60,675 nt of DNA from an uncultured Collinsella sp. (GTDB lineage Bacteria; Actinomycetota; Coriobacteriia; Coriobacteriales; Coriobacteriaceae). The stretch spans positions 1 through 60,675 of the forward strand of contig CAJMHR010000009.1 of the NCBI GenBank assembly GCA_905213265.1, read 5' to 3'. Positions within the stretch are counted from its first letter, which is position 1. Every line of letters starts with the position of its first letter. This document shows positions 1-8,895 of this stretch, in pieces. The notes beneath the pieces were generated by a model. It had not been told where the DNA came from. It saw only the letters and a list, made by a program, of their open reading frames with translations, and did not search any database. Position numbers and translations under genes: made by a program.

Positions 1-27
1 AAATCCAAGGGTTATACCCTAAGAGCA

Positions 28-53
28 AACCACCCCTTTTAGGGGTGGTTTTG
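28..53 (+). terminator. Rho-independent terminator
   Basis: The arms ACCACCCC and GGGGTGGT enclose a TTTTA loop and are followed by TTTTG. It would end a transcript arriving from left of the window. Confidence 0.7.
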
Positions 54-70
54 ATTGAGTATCTAATTGA

Positions 71-483
71 GACAATGAGCGCAACCGTCGTGAGATCGCA
101 TTGGCGCTCTCCGAGTCACTGGCAAGCTGCCTTCCATCTATGTGACCAATTCGCTTTCGGTCTTTAGCCTGCTCGAGGCGCGCGAGGATTGCGAGCTGTG
201 CCTGGTGGGCGGCATGCACCGCCGCCGCACCGCCGCCTTTGTGGGGCCCACGGCCAAGGATGCCCTGCGCGCACTAGGGATTGACACGGCGTTTATCGGT
301 GCCAACGGCATTCTGGACGGCGACGTGTCCACGTCCAACATGGACGAGGGCCGCATCCAGCAGCTCGCCTTTAGCAAGGCCGATGCGCGCTATCTGATTG
401 CCGACTCCAGCAGGATCGGCAGGCGATACTTCTGCCCCCCCTGCCGGCGCGGGGATTGTCGCTTTACAATGACGCGTAAATAA
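71..483 (+). pseudogene. DeoR-family regulator remnant (C-terminal sugar-binding part)
   Basis: The reading frame from about 142 encodes VTNSL, LVGGMHRRRTAAFVGP, AFIGANGI and YLIADSSRIGRRYF. These match in order the DeoRC effector domain of DeoR/GlpR-type sugar-phosphate regulators. No helix-turn-helix part is present. Just upstream, residues resembling the preceding helix (IALALSESLAS) lie in a different frame and join the rest only through a frameshift near 127-130. The reading also runs past the usual end of the domain into unrelated sequence. I call it a truncated, frameshifted relic. An intact DeoR gene occurs at 29257-30060, but this relic is not obviously a copy of it. The 5' portion appears deleted, with a terminator at 28-53 lying immediately before it. 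Confidence 0.6.
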
Positions 484-520
484 CTTTGGGCAACAAGGAT
501 GAGGCTATTCTGGGATATGA

Positions 521-1753
521 CTAGACTCCGTATTTCGTCTTTATGTCCCTTGAGAATGAATCGTAGTCTTCATAGAGCCCCTCTCTGCTTTCATCCTCGG
601 CGTGGTTTACACGTTCAAGGAGCTTATCCTTTGGAGCCTCTTTTGTTATTGCAGCCTCGCCATCGGGTATTGTGGATTGCAAGAATAGTTCTAGAGCATG
701 GACGTCTTTGAGTATGTAGCCCGTCGAACGACCCGCTCCTGTTTTTTCGATTGCGCTGCAACTAACAAGCTGACCGAGGGTTCGTTTAACGGTAACCTCG
801 CTGATATCGGGGCAGTTGGACCGGATGTCGGATTTCTTAATGACGCCGGGTCTCTGTTGAAATAGAACGGCGATACGCGCTTGCTTCGACATGGGACGAG
901 TGCTTGATTCAATTAAGGTACGCTGCTCGAGCTGTCGGTAGGCGGCCAGGGTTGTTCCGAGCATGAAACGGATAAAGGGTGCTTCGGTGTTTTGGTTTCC
1001 ATTCCATCCAGTGGAGCTTGCAGCGAGGGCGTTGTAGTAGAGCGCCTTGTTGTCTTCAATAAGTCGTTCGATGCTGATGTAACGCGCGACGTCGTATCCA
1101 GTCTTTTCGAGTAGCAGCGTTGTAAGGAGTCGGCTCATCCTGCCATTGCCATCGTTGAAGGGATGAATGCTGACAAAATCGAAGATGAAGCGGAATGATA
1201 TAAGGAGGGGGTCGCAAACTTGACGAGATAAGGCGTCGTTGAGGGACCGACAGGCTTCTTCGATAAGTCCGGGGGTTGCTAGGGCCGAAGGCGGCCTAAA
1301 GCGCACAAATCGATTGCCTTGATCGTCGATGGAGATGATTTCGTTATCGCTATCTTTCCAATGGCCCCCATACGAGATTGCCGTGTGCGCCATGAGGTCA
1401 CGATGCAACTGCAAAATGACCGATGGCGTTACGGGAATGAAATCGTGCTGCTCGTGAATAAGCGACAGCGCATCTCGGTATCCAGCGATTTCTTCCTCTG
1501 CGCGGGAGCTTGGCTTGGCGGAATACGCCATGATTGCTTTGAGTCTTTTTTGGGTGGTAACAATTCCTTCAAGTCCGTTGGAGGATTGGGTGCTTTGGAT
1601 CTTAGCTTCCTCCATAAGGGACGATAGAAGCTCGGGTTTGACTTGACTCAGAACAAGCTGTCGGCCTTTATGCTCGCGTATCGAGAGGAGGAGGTTGGTG
1701 ATTGGAGTTGCTTCGAGTTCCGCTGGGACTGTGGCGTAATTAAACCGGCGCAT
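521..1753 (-). CDS. fic: Fic/DOC-family protein with built-in inhibitory helix and C-terminal winged helix
   Basis: 410 residues. The Fic core carries HPFNDGNGR at about 198-206, the catalytic His plus phosphate-binding loop that transfers AMP from ATP to a target hydroxyl. The motif SNGLEG at 58-63 fits the [S/T]xxxE[G/N] inhibitory helix and lies before the core, as in class II Fic proteins, so the enzyme probably holds itself off until relieved. Residues about 300-365 look like a winged helix-turn-helix, as in many Fic proteins that contact DNA. The start is the ATG after AAAGGAG. The promoter region is a perfect 32-bp inverted repeat (1762-1836), which suggests autoregulation (inference). 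The target is unknown. No separate antitoxin gene is adjacent. Confidence 0.9.
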   Translation of the reverse strand: MRRFNYATVPAELEATPITNLLLSIREHKGRQLVLSQVKPELLSSLMEEAKIQSTQSSNGLEGIVTTQKRLKAIMAYSAKPSSRAEEEIAGYRDALSLIHEQHDFIPVTPSVILQLHRDLMAHTAISYGGHWKDSDNEIISIDDQGNRFVRFRPPSALATPGLIEEACRSLNDALSRQVCDPLLISFRFIFDFVSIHPFNDGNGRMSRLLTTLLLEKTGYDVARYISIERLIEDNKALYYNALAASSTGWNGNQNTEAPFIRFMLGTTLAAYRQLEQRTLIESSTRPMSKQARIAVLFQQRPGVIKKSDIRSNCPDISEVTVKRTLGQLVSCSAIEKTGAGRSTGYILKDVHALELFLQSTIPDGEAAITKEAPKDKLLERVNHAEDESREGLYEDYDSFSRDIKTKYGV

Positions 1754-1761
1754 ATGGCTCC

Positions 1762-1836
1762 TTTCAGTATCACGAACATACTTTCGGTATCATAATAACA
1801 TGAAATGATACCGAAAGTATGTTCGTGATACTGAAA
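1762..1836. promoter_or_regulatory. Perfect 32-bp inverted repeat upstream of fic
   Basis: The left arm (1762-1793) is the exact complement of the right arm (1805-1836), with an 11-base loop. Each arm holds two copies of GATACYGAAA 20 bp apart, giving four half-sites in all. The left arm abuts the Shine-Dalgarno of fic, so a bound protein or an RNA hairpin here would control fic directly. Confidence 0.75.
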
Positions 1837-1895
1837 ACAAGGAAAGAGGCGCGCTTCACAGCTGCTTGGAAAGCGCGGATTTGACTATCCAATTG

Positions 1896-2110
1896 TCTCA
1901 ATCAGTAACGGTTGGGACCGAAAAACTCGGCCAAACGTTACAGATTGAGATTGTTTGGATTGGTTCGAACGTTTGTCTCGATCTGTAACAGTTAGACGGT
2001 TAAAAGTGGGCTACGTGTTACAGATTGAGATCTTTCAGCCCGGGTCGCCCGTTCGTCTAAATCTATAACAGTTAGGATTGAAAATCCCTGCTAGATGTTA
2101 CAGATCGAGA
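1896..2110. repeat. Three 55-bp hairpin repeats at an 80-bp period (family 3)
   Basis: Units are at 1896-1950, 1976-2030 and 2056-2110, starting exactly 80 bp apart. Each begins with a variant of TCTCRATCTGTAACAG and ends with its complement TGTTACAGATYGAGA, so each can form a stem of up to about 19 bp. Further units lie at 6793-6926 and 11801-11936. They fill most of the gap between lacG1 and fic. Confidence 0.85.
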
Positions 2111-2144
2111 TAAACGGCCCGCACGGGCTCACCAAAAACAAAAA

Positions 2145-2182
2145 GGCCGCATGCGAACCCGTGGAGGGATTCGCATGCGGCC
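2145..2182 (-). terminator. Terminator of the lacE1-lacG1 operon
   Basis: GGCCGCATGCGAA pairs with TTCGCATGCGGCC across a 12-base loop. Read on the minus strand it is followed by TTTTTGTTTTT. Confidence 0.85.
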
Positions 2183-2204
2183 GACAGGGGGTATGCGGCA
2201 AAAG

Positions 2205-3626
2205 TTAGGCCATGAGCAGGCCGGTCTCCGCGACGTTCTTGTACCAGTACGCGCTCGCCTTGGGATAGCGCTTCTGGGTCTCAAAGTCGATGTAGAACAG
2301 GCCATAGCGCTTGTTATAGCCGTTGGTCCAGGAGAACTGGTCCTGCAGCGACCACACGAAGTAGCCGTCGACGTTTACGCCGCCGTCGATTGCCTTGAGG
2401 ATCCATGCGAGATGCTGACGCATGTAGTCGATGCGAGGGGCGTCATCGATAAAGCCGTCCTCGAAGTCGTCCTTATAGCCCATGCCGTTCTCGGTGATGT
2501 AGATCTTCTTGTAGTTGGGGTAATCGTTCTTAATGCGGAGCAACAGGTCGTACAGGCCCTCGGGATAGATGATCCAGTCCCAATCGGTCGTGGGAACGCC
2601 TTCGCGCACGCATGACTCGCCCACGCCCTTGAGGAACCAGCGCGAGGAGCCCTTGTCGCCAGTGCCATTGTGGTTGATGTCGTTTTCGCCCTCGGCGGCA
2701 CGCAGGAACTGACACTTGTAGGTGTTGACGCCCAGGCAATCGTTGTAGGGGAGCGCGGCGGTCAGCGCGGCGATGTCCTCGTCGCGGACGTCGAGCTCGC
2801 CGCCGGCGATATGGGCCAGCTTGGTCGCAGCCTCCATGGTGTCGGCTGCATAGTGGCCGCGGAAGGTGGCGTCGAGTACCCAGCGGTTGTTGATGACGTC
2901 GGCCATGCGAGCTGCCTCGCAGTCGGCGGCGTTGTTGGGGTCGAGGGGATACTTGGGCTCTAGGTTCTGGACAATGCCGATCTCGCCCTCAAAGCCGCCC
3001 TCATGGAAGGCGACGACGGCCTTGGCGTGGGACACCATCATGTTGTGCATAAGCTGGAAGGCCTTGTCCAGGCGATACTTCTCGCCGTGCGGCCAGTTGC
3101 CGACGATAAAGCTGCCCTCGGCGGTCGCGGGAATCTCGTTAAAGGTAAACCAGTGCTTGACCTCGGTGAACTCGGCAAAGCAGAACTTGGCGTACTCGAC
3201 AAAGGCGTCGATCGTCGTGCGCGTCAGGAAGCCCTCGCCACCGTTCTGGTAGAAGGCCTCGGGCGTGTCAAAGTGATCGAGCGTGACATAGGGGATAACG
3301 CCGGCCTTGTTGCAGGCGGCAAAGAGCTCGTGATAGAAGGAAACACCCTCGGGGTTAATCTCACCAGTGCCGTTGGGGAAGATACGGCTCCAAGCGATGG
3401 AGACACGGATGCCGTTGATGCCGAAGCGCTGGCACAGGTCGATATCGACCGGGTACTTGTTGTAGAAATCGCTTGCGGGGTCGGGGGAGAAGCGACCCTG
3501 AGCAGCCAGGAAATCGTCCCAGGGCACTTTGCCCTTGCCGTGCGTGCGGGTCTCGCCCTCAACCTGGTAAGCGGCGGTGGCGCCGCCGAACACAAAGCCG
3601 TCGGGGAACTGCATGGGGTTGGTCAT
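2205..3626 (-). CDS. lacG: 6-phospho-beta-galactosidase (GH1), module 1
   Basis: 473 residues, GH1 family, full LacG length. It hydrolyses beta-galactoside 6-phosphates delivered by the PTS into galactose-6-phosphate and an aglycone or glucose. Acid/base Glu164 lies in TFNEI and nucleophile Glu379 in ITENG. The phosphate-binding triad S432, K439 and Y441 lies in FSWTNGYNKRYGLFY. Trp433 in FSW is the residue that in LacG favours galactosides, whereas 6-phospho-beta-glucosidases differ there. The N-terminus FGGATAAYQVEG and the C-terminus RYPKASAYWYK also match LacG. It follows lacE1 after 75 bp containing a hairpin. Start chosen after AAAGGATG. No signal peptide, so cytoplasmic. The exact natural disaccharide is not decidable from sequence. 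Confidence 0.9.
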   Translation of the reverse strand: MTNPMQFPDGFVFGGATAAYQVEGETRTHGKGKVPWDDFLAAQGRFSPDPASDFYNKYPVDIDLCQRFGINGIRVSIAWSRIFPNGTGEINPEGVSFYHELFAACNKAGVIPYVTLDHFDTPEAFYQNGGEGFLTRTTIDAFVEYAKFCFAEFTEVKHWFTFNEIPATAEGSFIVGNWPHGEKYRLDKAFQLMHNMMVSHAKAVVAFHEGGFEGEIGIVQNLEPKYPLDPNNAADCEAARMADVINNRWVLDATFRGHYAADTMEAATKLAHIAGGELDVRDEDIAALTAALPYNDCLGVNTYKCQFLRAAEGENDINHNGTGDKGSSRWFLKGVGESCVREGVPTTDWDWIIYPEGLYDLLLRIKNDYPNYKKIYITENGMGYKDDFEDGFIDDAPRIDYMRQHLAWILKAIDGGVNVDGYFVWSLQDQFSWTNGYNKRYGLFYIDFETQKRYPKASAYWYKNVAETGLLMA

Positions 3627-3660
3627 GAGTCATCCTTTCTGTGGGATAGGAATAGGGAGA

Positions 3661-3687
3661 GGTGCCCGAACTGGGGATCCGGGCACC
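3661..3687 (-). promoter_or_regulatory. Intra-operon hairpin between lacE1 and lacG1
   Basis: GGTGCCCG pairs with CGGGCACC and there is no U-run. It probably tunes or processes the lacE1-lacG1 mRNA rather than ending it. Similar hairpins occur in modules 2 and 3. Confidence 0.5.
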
Positions 3688-3701
3688 AACAGAGGGAGGA
3701 G

Positions 3702-5483
3702 CTAGTCGAGGTTCTCGCGGAGCCACTTGATGGCACCGGCGGGATCGCGGGTAAGGTCGATATATTCCTTGCCGCGCGGGGCGAGCAGCTTAATGCCCAG
3801 GCGATCGGTGTCGGCCTTCATGTCGTTGTAGTAGCTACGGACCTGCGGGGCAAGCACGATCACGTCGTACTGATCCATGATGGCGGTGTGCTGGCCATAA
3901 GCGCCTGCGGAGGAAGCGATGTTCTCGCCGGTCTGTGCGGCGCCTTCCTTAATGGCGTTGGCGAGCATGGCGGAGGTGCCAGCGCCGGCGCACAGGACGA
4001 GGACCTTCAGGCCATCGACGTCCTTCTTAGCGGATGCGTCGGCGGCGGGCTCGGGCTGATCGGCGGCAGGCTCGCTGTCGACGGCAGCGGCAACGGTCGT
4101 CTCGACGGAAGCGGTAGTCTGCTCGACAGCGGGCGCAGAGGTGCTGGCGGCGATGGTGGCAGCACCATCGGACTCGAGTCCCAGCTCGGCGGCGCGCTCG
4201 GCTTCCTGGTCGCAGAGCAGCTTATCGTATGCCTTTAAGAACGGCAGGTAGATGATGGCGTCCAGCAAGATGATGATCGCGACAAATACCAAGGCGATAA
4301 GCTGGAAGTTCGTGGTGATGAAGATGCCGATGGGGGCAGGGGTGGCCCAAGGCACCACGAAGGAGAAGCCGTTCATGCCCACGTTGTCGATAAAGAACTT
4401 GGCAACACTCACGTTGACGCAGCCGGCGGCAACAAAGGGGATGAGCATGTAGGGGTTAAGGATCATCGGCGCGCCAAAGAGCAGCGGTTCGTTGACGGCG
4501 AAGGCAACAGGAACAATCGAGGCCTTACCGACGGCTTTGAGCTGCTTGGACTTCATAAAGAGAATCAGCAGAAGCGGCACGATGAACGTGGCGCCGGTGC
4601 CGCCGAACTCACCCACGAGCGACATGTTAAAGGTGAGGGAGTGGGCGGGGTGACCACCGGCCAGCAGAACCTGCAGGTTCTCGGCCTGGTTGGCAAGACG
4701 GATGGGGTCGATGCCCGGCTGGACGATCGAGGGGCCGTGGACGCCGATGAACCAGAAGAACGCGGTGGCTGCCTGAATAAGGATGAGTCCGGGGTAGGTC
4801 TCTGCTGCAGTGAAGAGCGGGGAGAGCAGCTTGATGAGCAGCTCGGAGAACGGAACGCCCATGAGGTTGCGCACGACGACATCGATGATGCCGCAGATGA
4901 TGACGGCGCCGCCAAAGGGGATGATGTCGCGGAAGTTCTGAGCGATGGCGCCCGGGACCTCCTTGGGCAGCTTAATGGTCAGATCACGCGAGACGCAGAA
5001 TTTATAGACCCACACGGTAATGAACGCTGCGATATAGGCCGAGAACAGACCGCGTGTACCCATGCTGGTGCAATCGAAGACCGAAAGCTCGGAGCCGTTG
5101 AACTTGGTGGTGAACTGCGTAACAGCGAGCAGCAGCATGCTGCACTGGGCGGCAACCATGGTGGAGCCGTCGTTGAGCACCTTGCCGGCGGGCATGCGAC
5201 GGTTCATGGATGCCGTGAAGTTCTTGGCAGTGGTGCCGGCAACCATGATGCCCATGACGCCCATGGTGAAGTTGTACAACTTGTTGCACCAGTCGATGAG
5301 CGGCTGGGGCAGCGTGATGCCAACGACGCCGGGAAGGGTGGCGATCAGCAGAAAGATCGAAGAGGTGAGGACGATGGGCATGCACCCAAGGAATCCGTCC
5401 TTGATGGCCTGGAGGTAGACGTTCCTCGAGATCTTCTCAAAGAACGGTTGATGCTTTTCGAGCATCTTTACGATGGCGTCCAT
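3702..5483 (-). CDS. lacE: Lactose-family PTS permease EIICB, module 1
   Basis: 593 residues, membrane protein. Residues about 1-420 form the EIIC domain, with several hydrophobic helices and the family motif AVNEPLLFGAPMILNP. An Ala/Thr/Glu-rich linker of about 70 residues follows, then a Lac/cellobiose-type EIIB domain starting at VLVLCAGAGTS with phospho-Cys498. It takes phosphate from a LacF-type EIIA and phosphorylates the sugar at C6 during uptake. No EIIA is encoded in the module; the only candidate in the window is at 16910. Start after AAGGAG. It is first in the operon with lacG1 and divergent from lacI1, with operators between. Substrate is inferred to be lactose-like from the LacG partner; cellobiose-type sugars are an alternative. 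Confidence 0.9.
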   Translation of the reverse strand: MDAIVKMLEKHQPFFEKISRNVYLQAIKDGFLGCMPIVLTSSIFLLIATLPGVVGITLPQPLIDWCNKLYNFTMGVMGIMVAGTTAKNFTASMNRRMPAGKVLNDGSTMVAAQCSMLLLAVTQFTTKFNGSELSVFDCTSMGTRGLFSAYIAAFITVWVYKFCVSRDLTIKLPKEVPGAIAQNFRDIIPFGGAVIICGIIDVVVRNLMGVPFSELLIKLLSPLFTAAETYPGLILIQAATAFFWFIGVHGPSIVQPGIDPIRLANQAENLQVLLAGGHPAHSLTFNMSLVGEFGGTGATFIVPLLLILFMKSKQLKAVGKASIVPVAFAVNEPLLFGAPMILNPYMLIPFVAAGCVNVSVAKFFIDNVGMNGFSFVVPWATPAPIGIFITTNFQLIALVFVAIIILLDAIIYLPFLKAYDKLLCDQEAERAAELGLESDGAATIAASTSAPAVEQTTASVETTVAAAVDSEPAADQPEPAADASAKKDVDGLKVLVLCAGAGTSAMLANAIKEGAAQTGENIASSAGAYGQHTAIMDQYDVIVLAPQVRSYYNDMKADTDRLGIKLLAPRGKEYIDLTRDPAGAIKWLRENLD

Positions 5484-5588
5484 AGAGCTCCTTTGCTACT
5501 TGATGCGCGATGCATGTGGATGGAACTGGTCGTCGATGGATGGTCAGGACTGCCCGGAAACCTTCCTGCTTAAGGAAGGCATTGCGAA

Positions 5589-5604
5589 ATGACAACGTTG
5601 TCAT
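5589..5604. promoter_or_regulatory. LacI operator, module 1 (perfect palindrome)
   Basis: ATGACAACGTTGTCAT lies inside a 24-bp perfect palindrome at 5585-5608, between lacE1 and lacI1. The variable triplet is ACA. Confidence 0.8.
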
Positions 5605-5611
5605 TTCGTTA

Positions 5612-5628
5612 ATGACAACGTAAGACAT
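5612..5628. promoter_or_regulatory. Second, imperfect LacI operator, module 1
   Basis: ATGACAACGTAAGACAT keeps the left half-site of the neighbouring operator exactly and has a degenerate right half with one extra base. The left half-sites start 23 bp apart. Confidence 0.6.
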
Positions 5629-5654
5629 TTTTGGAAGAGCAACAAGGATATACG

Positions 5655-5685
5655 GGTGAGCGGTCGATATTGTCCGGTAAACGGT
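5655..5685 (+). promoter_or_regulatory. 21-bp-spaced GGTGAACGGT box pair
   Basis: GGTGAGCGGT at 5655 and GGTAAACGGT at 5676 are direct repeats exactly 21 bp apart, upstream of lacI1. The same arrangement recurs at other sugar loci in this window. Confidence 0.55.
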
Positions 5686-5767
5686 TGATTTGTCAGTCGA
5701 GCAGGTAGTGTATGCTAGAACGCAAAAAACAAGCGATGCAAAACCGACTGGAGAAGTAGTGGCAACG

Positions 5768-6769
5768 ATGGACAAGAAAAATGTCTCGATGAACGATGTG
5801 GCGATTGCTGCGGGTGTTTCTCTCAAGACGGTGTCGCGTGTGATCAACGAGCCCGATAGCGTGCGAGAGTCGACACGCGATAAGGTTCATTCCGCAATGG
5901 AGGCGCTCGGGTTTCGAACCAACTTTGCCGCGCGTTCGCTCAAGTTGGGCCGTTACGGGTGCATCGGCGTGGTGCTGTTCCACTTGTCGGGCGGTGCCGT
6001 GGACATGATTGACGGTATCGCAGATGCCGCCGAAGAACGCGGCTTTGCGCTCACGATGATCAAAAAGCGGGCGGGGGAGAAGATGACCCTTGCCGAAGCG
6101 GCGCGTAGGATGTCGCAGCTGCCTGTTGATGGCATGATCTTCAACCTGCGTCAGATGGTCGATGACTTTGATACTTTTGAGGCACCGAAAGACCTCAAGA
6201 CGGTGATTATCACACCGATGGAACATCCTACCTGCTCCACCGTCAGTGACGACCAAGAGGGCGGCGCGCGCATGGCGTGCGAGTACTTCTTGAACCACGG
6301 GCATAAAAACGTGTACTTCGTCTCTGGTAAGAAAGAGTCGTTGTCGAGCCAGTGCCGTATGAAAGGTTGGCGTGCGGCACTCGAGGCGCGTGGCATTGAG
6401 CCGCCCGAGCCTCTGCAAGGCGATTGGAATGCGGATAGTGGCTATGCCGCGGGCCTTGTGCTTGCCGATAAGCCCGATTGCACGGCGGTCCTCGCTGCTA
6501 ACGACTGCATGGCAAACGGCGTGATGATGGCTCTACGTGACAAAGGGCTCAGTGTGCCCAATGATGTGTCCGTGATCGGCTTCGACGATGAGCTCTATAA
6601 GACGATTCCCAACTCGATTCTGACGTCGGTGAAGTTTCGCCACCGCGAGCTGGGCGTCCGTGCGCTCAACGAGGTCGTCGCGGGTCTGGAAGCTCCGAGC
6701 TCCAGAAGCCGTACGCTCGTCTCGGGCGTGTTGGTCGAGCGTTCCAGCGTAAAGGACTTGCGGGCGTAG
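5768..6769 (+). CDS. LacI-family repressor, module 1
   Basis: 333 residues. The N-terminal helix-turn-helix MNDVAIAAGVSLKTVSRVIN is followed by the hinge helix and a periplasmic-binding-protein-like effector domain. The recognition helix reads S-L-K-T where modules 2, 3 and gal read S-R-Q-T, S-E-Q-T and S-Q-Q-T. It should bind the ATGACAACGTTGTCAT operators between itself and lacE1 and release on a sugar or sugar-phosphate signal. The ATG at 5768 is preferred to the upstream TTG because homologues begin just before the helix-turn-helix; the ribosome site is weak (GGAG about 14 bases upstream). Pairing of regulator with operator is inferred from position and covariation. Confidence 0.9.
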   Translation: MDKKNVSMNDVAIAAGVSLKTVSRVINEPDSVRESTRDKVHSAMEALGFRTNFAARSLKLGRYGCIGVVLFHLSGGAVDMIDGIADAAEERGFALTMIKKRAGEKMTLAEAARRMSQLPVDGMIFNLRQMVDDFDTFEAPKDLKTVIITPMEHPTCSTVSDDQEGGARMACEYFLNHGHKNVYFVSGKKESLSSQCRMKGWRAALEARGIEPPEPLQGDWNADSGYAAGLVLADKPDCTAVLAANDCMANGVMMALRDKGLSVPNDVSVIGFDDELYKTIPNSILTSVKFRHRELGVRALNEVVAGLEAPSSRSRTLVSGVLVERSSVKDLRA

Positions 6770-6792
6770 ACGTGCTCGGCCTATTCCGTTTG

Positions 6793-6926
6793 TCTCGATC
6801 TGTAACAACTAGACGGTCAAAAGTGGTCTACATGTTACAGATTGAGATTTTCGGCTTGGCCTGTGCGTTCATCTCGATCTGTAACAGCTAGGACCGAAAA
6901 ACTCGGCTAGATGTTACAGATTGAGA
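6793..6926. repeat. Two 55-bp hairpin repeats (family 3)
   Basis: Units at 6793-6847 and 6872-6926 start 79 bp apart. Unit one has the ACGGTCAAAAGTGG type of loop and unit two the GGACCGAAAAACTCGG type, in the same order as at 11801-11936. They occupy the gap between the convergent ends of lacI1 and lacE2. Confidence 0.85.
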
Positions 6927-6957
6927 TGAACAGGAGGACGGGTGCGGTCTAAACAAA

Positions 6958-6992
6958 ATGGCCCGCGCATCACACATCGATGCACGGGCCAT
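6958..6992 (-). terminator. Terminator of the lacG2-lacE2 operon
   Basis: ATGGCCCG-GCATC pairs with GATGC-CGGGCCAT. The minus-strand transcript continues into TTTTGTTT. Confidence 0.85.
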
Positions 6993-7026
6993 TTATTGTC
7001 TGCAAGCGGCAGGTGGTGTCAGCGTC

Positions 7027-8787
7027 TTATGCCTCGAGGTTTTCCTCGATCCAGGCGACGGCACCCTTGGGATCCTTAGTGAGGTCGATGTACTGTTTGC
7101 CCTTGGGCGACAGCAGCGTGATGCCCAGGCGGTCGGTGTCGGCCTTCATCTCGTTGTAATAGGTGCGAACCTGCGGAGCCAGGACGATGACGTTGTACTG
7201 GTCCATGATGGCGTAGTGGCTGCCGTAGGCACCGGCGTTGGCGGTAATGTCGATGCCCAGCTCGTCGGCGCCTTCCTTAAGCGCGTTGGCGAGCAGTGCA
7301 GAGGTGCCGGCGCCAGCGCACAGAACCAGAACCCTCAGATCCTTGCCCTTAAGGGCGGACGGAGCTGCGGAGGCCTCAGTGGCAGAAGCGGTCTCGACAA
7401 CAGGAGCCTCAACGGCGGGGGCGGCAGCGGTCTTGACGGCCTTGGTCTCCTCGGCCTCTTCTTCGGCCAGGGTCTCGGCCTCCTGCTTGCACAGGACGTT
7501 GTCGTAGGCCTTGCAGAACGGGTAGTAGATTAAGAAGTCAACGACCAGCAGGACGACAACCAGGACCAGAGAGATCGGCTGGAAGTTGGTGTCGATGAAG
7601 GTGCCGATCGGTCCGGGGAGTGCCCACGGCATGGCATAGATAAAGCCGTTCATGCCCAAAAAGTCGATGAAGAACTTACCAATGAGGACGTTGGCCACGG
7701 GGGCAAACAGGAACGGGATCAGGAAGTACGGGTTGAGGATGATGGGCGCGGCGAACAGCAGCGGTTCGTTGACGGCGAACATCACGGGTACGACAGAGGC
7801 TTTGCCGACGGCCTTGAGCTGCTTGGAGCGCATAAAGAGCAGGAAGATGATCGGGACAATGAACGTGGCGCCGGTGCCGCCGAGTTCGCCGATGTAGTTA
7901 CCGAAGTTCTCGGTCAGGGCGAGGGCGGGGTGACCGCCGGCCTGCAGCGTGGCGAGGTTGGTGGTGATGTTGCCAAACAGCGCGGCGTTGAGGGCAGGCT
8001 TAACGACCGAGGGGCCGTGGATGCCCATGAACCAGAACAGCGGGATCATGAACCAGATGAGGGCGAGGCCGGCGTAGGAATCGGCAGCGGCGAACAGCGG
8101 GCTCACCAGCGTGGAGATGACGTTGGCAAACGGGACGGCCAAGCAGGTGCGGCAGATAACGTCGATGACGGCGACAAACAGGATGGAGAAGCTGAAGGCG
8201 AAGATGTCGCGGAAGTTCTGGGCGATGGCGCCGGGGACTTCTTTGGGCAGCTTGATGGTGATGTCTCGCTTAATGCAGAAGGCATAGATGTTGACCGTGG
8301 CAAATGCGGCGACAAAGGAGCTCAGTAGGCCCTTGGTGCCCATGTTGTCGGTAAAGAACACCGAGACATCGGCGCCGTCGATCTTGGCACTCGTCTGGGT
8401 AACGGCCAAGATGAGCATAGCGCACATGGCGGCGACCATGGTGCTCGTGGCGTTGATGGCCTTGCCGGCAGGCATGCGGCGGTTCTTGGAGCCGGTCAGC
8501 GCGCTTGCGGTGGTGCCGGCGACCATGATGCCCACGACGCCCATCGTGAAGTTGTAAACCTTGTTGCAGAAGTTCACGACGTCGACGTTCCACCAGTCGG
8601 GCAGCGTAAAGCCGCCGACCGTGGCGACAACGCCCGGCAGGGTCGAAATAAGCAGGAAGACAGAAGAAGACAGGATGATGGGCATTGCTGCCAAAAAGCC
8701 GTCTTTAATGGCCTGAAGGTAGATGTTCTTAGAGACCTTGTCGAAGTACGGCTGACCTTTCTCCAAGAACTTAACGATCGATTCCAT
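7027..8787 (-). CDS. lacE: Lactose-family PTS permease EIICB, module 2
   Basis: 586 residues, with an EIIC membrane domain (motif AVNEPLLFAAPIILNPY), an Ala/Glu-rich linker and a Lac-type EIIB domain with phospho-Cys490 in VLVLCAGAGTSALL. It resembles module 1 most closely, including the EIIB ends DTDRLGI and YIDLT. It imports and phosphorylates a beta-galactoside using an external EIIA. Here the permease is the second gene, 177 bp after lacG2; in modules 1 and 3 it comes first. Start after AGAGGAG. Ends before a strong terminator. The linker contains long Ala/Glu/Val runs typical of a flexible tether. Confidence 0.9.
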   Translation of the reverse strand: MESIVKFLEKGQPYFDKVSKNIYLQAIKDGFLAAMPIILSSSVFLLISTLPGVVATVGGFTLPDWWNVDVVNFCNKVYNFTMGVVGIMVAGTTASALTGSKNRRMPAGKAINATSTMVAAMCAMLILAVTQTSAKIDGADVSVFFTDNMGTKGLLSSFVAAFATVNIYAFCIKRDITIKLPKEVPGAIAQNFRDIFAFSFSILFVAVIDVICRTCLAVPFANVISTLVSPLFAAADSYAGLALIWFMIPLFWFMGIHGPSVVKPALNAALFGNITTNLATLQAGGHPALALTENFGNYIGELGGTGATFIVPIIFLLFMRSKQLKAVGKASVVPVMFAVNEPLLFAAPIILNPYFLIPFLFAPVANVLIGKFFIDFLGMNGFIYAMPWALPGPIGTFIDTNFQPISLVLVVVLLVVDFLIYYPFCKAYDNVLCKQEAETLAEEEAEETKAVKTAAAPAVEAPVVETASATEASAAPSALKGKDLRVLVLCAGAGTSALLANALKEGADELGIDITANAGAYGSHYAIMDQYNVIVLAPQVRTYYNEMKADTDRLGITLLSPKGKQYIDLTKDPKGAVAWIEENLEA

Positions 8788-8895
8788 AGTTCACGCTCCT
8801 CTTTGCATGAAATCTTAATGGCATGGACGTTGAAAACCTATATGGTCTCCCGCTTGCTAAAAGCCCGGGTGCAGGCGGGGTCGGTCCCAGGGGGA

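Noticed and set aside
3003..4238. 411-residue open frame spanning the lacG1-lacE1 junction on the plus strand
   Set aside because: It crosses two real genes and their spacer, and its protein has low-complexity Gly/Val/Asp content.
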